DNA of 64,000 nucleotides from Acidovorax sp. A1169 (GTDB lineage Bacteria > Pseudomonadota > Gammaproteobacteria > Burkholderiales > Burkholderiaceae_C), in assembly GCF_030704685.1 (NCBI RefSeq), contig NZ_JAUZDX010000012.1, positions 1 to 64,000 on the forward strand, written 5' to 3'. The translations under genes were made by a program, and so were the position numbers. Numbering within the stretch: position 1 is the stretch's first letter; each line of letters begins with the position of its first letter. Shown piece by piece: positions 63,180 through 64,000 of this stretch. A model generated the notes under the pieces. That model saw only the letters and a list, made by a program, of their open reading frames with translations. It searched no databases and was not told the origin of the DNA.

Positions 63180-63263
63180 TAGCCCGCCCGGCCCTCAGGG
63201 TCGGTTGCAGGGCCCGTGGGCGCAAGGCGCCACACCCCGGTGTGGTGCCTTGGTTCGTCTCCG

Positions 63264-63662
63264 TTACTGGTCCATTTCTTTGAAAACCTCCGCCGCCACG
63301 CGGAAGGAGTCGATCGCTGCGGGCACGCCGCAGTAGATCGCGGTTTGCAGGAACACTTCCTTCACCTCGTCACGCGTCAGCCCATTGTTGATGGCGCCGC
63401 GCACATGCAGCTTGAGTTCGTGCGGGCGGTTCAACGCCGTGAGCATGGCCAGGTTCAGGAACGAGCGCGTCTTGCGGTCCAGCCCGGGCCGGTTCCACAC
63501 ATCGCCCCAGCAGTACTGGGTCACCATCTCCTGCATGTCGATGTTGAAGTCCGTCGCGTTCTGGATCGCGGCATCCACGTAGGCGGCACCCAACACCTCG
63601 CGGCGGGTAGACAGGCCCTGGTCGAACAGGGCGGGGTTCTTCGGTGCGAAGGCTCGGGTCAT
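63264..63662 (-). CDS. Carboxymuconolactone decarboxylase family protein
   Basis: This 132-residue protein matches the CMD family: WNRPGLDRKTRSFLNLAMLTALNRPHELKLHVRGAINNG and a C-terminal GVPAAIDSFRVAAE. It is closer to the gamma-carboxymuconolactone decarboxylase side than to AhpD, as it lacks the CxxC pair. AGGAG precedes ATG 63662. It is divergent from a GntR regulator with operator-like dyads between them. Confidence 0.9.
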   Translation of the reverse strand: MTRAFAPKNPALFDQGLSTRREVLGAAYVDAAIQNATDFNIDMQEMVTQYCWGDVWNRPGLDRKTRSFLNLAMLTALNRPHELKLHVRGAINNGLTRDEVKEVFLQTAIYCGVPAAIDSFRVAAEVFKEMDQ

Positions 63663-63730
63663 GAAAACTCCTGGAGGGCAAAGGAATGAAAAGCGCAGCG
63701 GAAGCTTGTGCTGCAGATTAAATACAATAA

Positions 63731-63745
63731 GATTGTCAGACAATC
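63731..63745. promoter_or_regulatory. GntR-type operator 1
   Basis: GATTGTC-A-GACAATC is a perfect 7-bp inverted repeat. It overlaps a plausible leftward promoter (TTGTCT...TAATCT) for the CMD-family gene, so repression is the expected outcome. Confidence 0.7.
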
Positions 63746-63780
63746 ATATGATGGCGATCGGTCTTGAGCAAGCGCTGTAT

Positions 63781-63795
63781 GGTTGTCGGACAATC
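63781..63795. promoter_or_regulatory. GntR-type operator 2
   Basis: GGTTGTC-G-GACAATC repeats operator 1 (one mismatch in the outer arm) about 50 bp away and 32 bp before the GntR start, suggesting autoregulation. The 50-bp spacing is about five helical turns. Confidence 0.68.
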
Positions 63796-63826
63796 TGTTT
63801 GCAGGAAGATCCGCTAGGATGCCGCG

Positions 63827-64000
63827 ATGACCGCCATGCTCCGTGTGCCCCGTGAAGAAACCTCCCTGCGCGAGCGCGCCACCAGCGCGCTGCGCCAGGC
63901 CATCCTCGACGGGGTCTTTTCGCCCGGCCAGAAGCTCTCGGAGCGCGAGCTGTGTGAAAGCCTGGAGGTCAGCCGCTCCTGCGTGCGCGAATCCCTGCAG
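63827..64000 (+). CDS. GntR family regulator, N-terminal part
   Basis: The first 58 residues contain the winged-helix start of a GntR regulator (RERATSALRQAILDGVFSPGQKLSERELCESLEVSRSCVRE). The gene runs off the right edge. The pattern fits the FadR/FCD branch, and two TTGTCnGACAA dyads lie just upstream. It probably controls itself and the divergent CMD gene. Confidence 0.9.
   Translation, partial: MTAMLRVPREETSLRERATSALRQAILDGVFSPGQKLSERELCESLEVSRSCVRESLQ

Overview
The window is a dense, high-GC piece of a bacterial chromosome. Gene content and order (argD-argF, rpsT/murJ, purM-permease/hda-HAD-pcnB-folK, kynBUA, gcdH with a CoA-transferase and a LysR regulator, several Bug/TRAP solute receptors) point to a betaproteobacterium of the Burkholderiales, most likely Comamonadaceae near Acidovorax. 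This is family-level inference without any database search. I see no prophage, no CRISPR array, no complete insertion sequence, and no rRNA or tRNA gene.

Layout. 1-4.8 kb: a GGDEF-EAL signalling protein, an FAD monooxygenase, and a MerR regulator divergent from a small membrane protein with a MerR-type operator between them. 4.8-9.0 kb: leftward kynB-kynU-kynA (tryptophan to anthranilate) plus an MFS carrier. 9.1-14.3 kb: a two-component system with a cysteine-cluster protein, then an S9 peptidase lipoprotein and a CusF-fold-like secreted protein. 14.3-17.3 kb: argD-argF and an HD-type hydrolase, with a 161-bp repeat-flanked insertion in the 3' end of argF. 17.5-24.3 kb: DUF3579, rpsT, murJ, a SirB1-like protein, a ParB-like protein, a CorA/ZntB transporter and PPK2. 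24.3-27.6 kb: GlxA-DUF1272-cysteine hydrolase, then a PHB-depolymerase-like esterase. 27.7-34.0 kb: an AI-2E-family permease and purM, then hda-HAD-pcnB-folK. 34.3-46.6 kb: a TetR regulator with a class III aminotransferase, a Bug receptor, a flavin reductase, an SDR protein, cell-envelope proteins, CheV, a LysR regulator with an oxidoreductase, and a methyltransferase. 47.6-54.8 kb: a leftward catabolic operon (TRAP receptor, IlvD/Edd dehydratase, FAH-family enzyme, TRAP QM permeases) with a divergent LysR regulator, suggesting uptake and dehydration of a sugar acid. 55-56.5 kb: an FMN riboswitch and type II lumazine synthase. 56.6-62.1 kb: a chemoreceptor, then glutarate/glutaryl-CoA catabolism. 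62.4-64 kb: small proteins and a carboxymuconolactone decarboxylase family protein divergent from a GntR regulator.

The most unusual content is repetitive. (i) A 161-bp insertion at the 3' end of argF is bounded by a 38-bp direct repeat and supplies a re-coded ArgF C-terminus. (ii) Two nearly identical 266-bp MITE-like elements (34038-34303 and 62914-63179) lie in opposite orientation, each inserted in the TA of a stop codon. (iii) Two 105-bp repeats and one 112-bp repeat share a core and abut stop codons. In every case the element sits exactly at the end of a coding sequence, so insertion was tolerated.

Start codons are chosen by family length, ribosome-binding sites and overlap. Open frames antisense to real genes were treated as GC-driven shadows and omitted.
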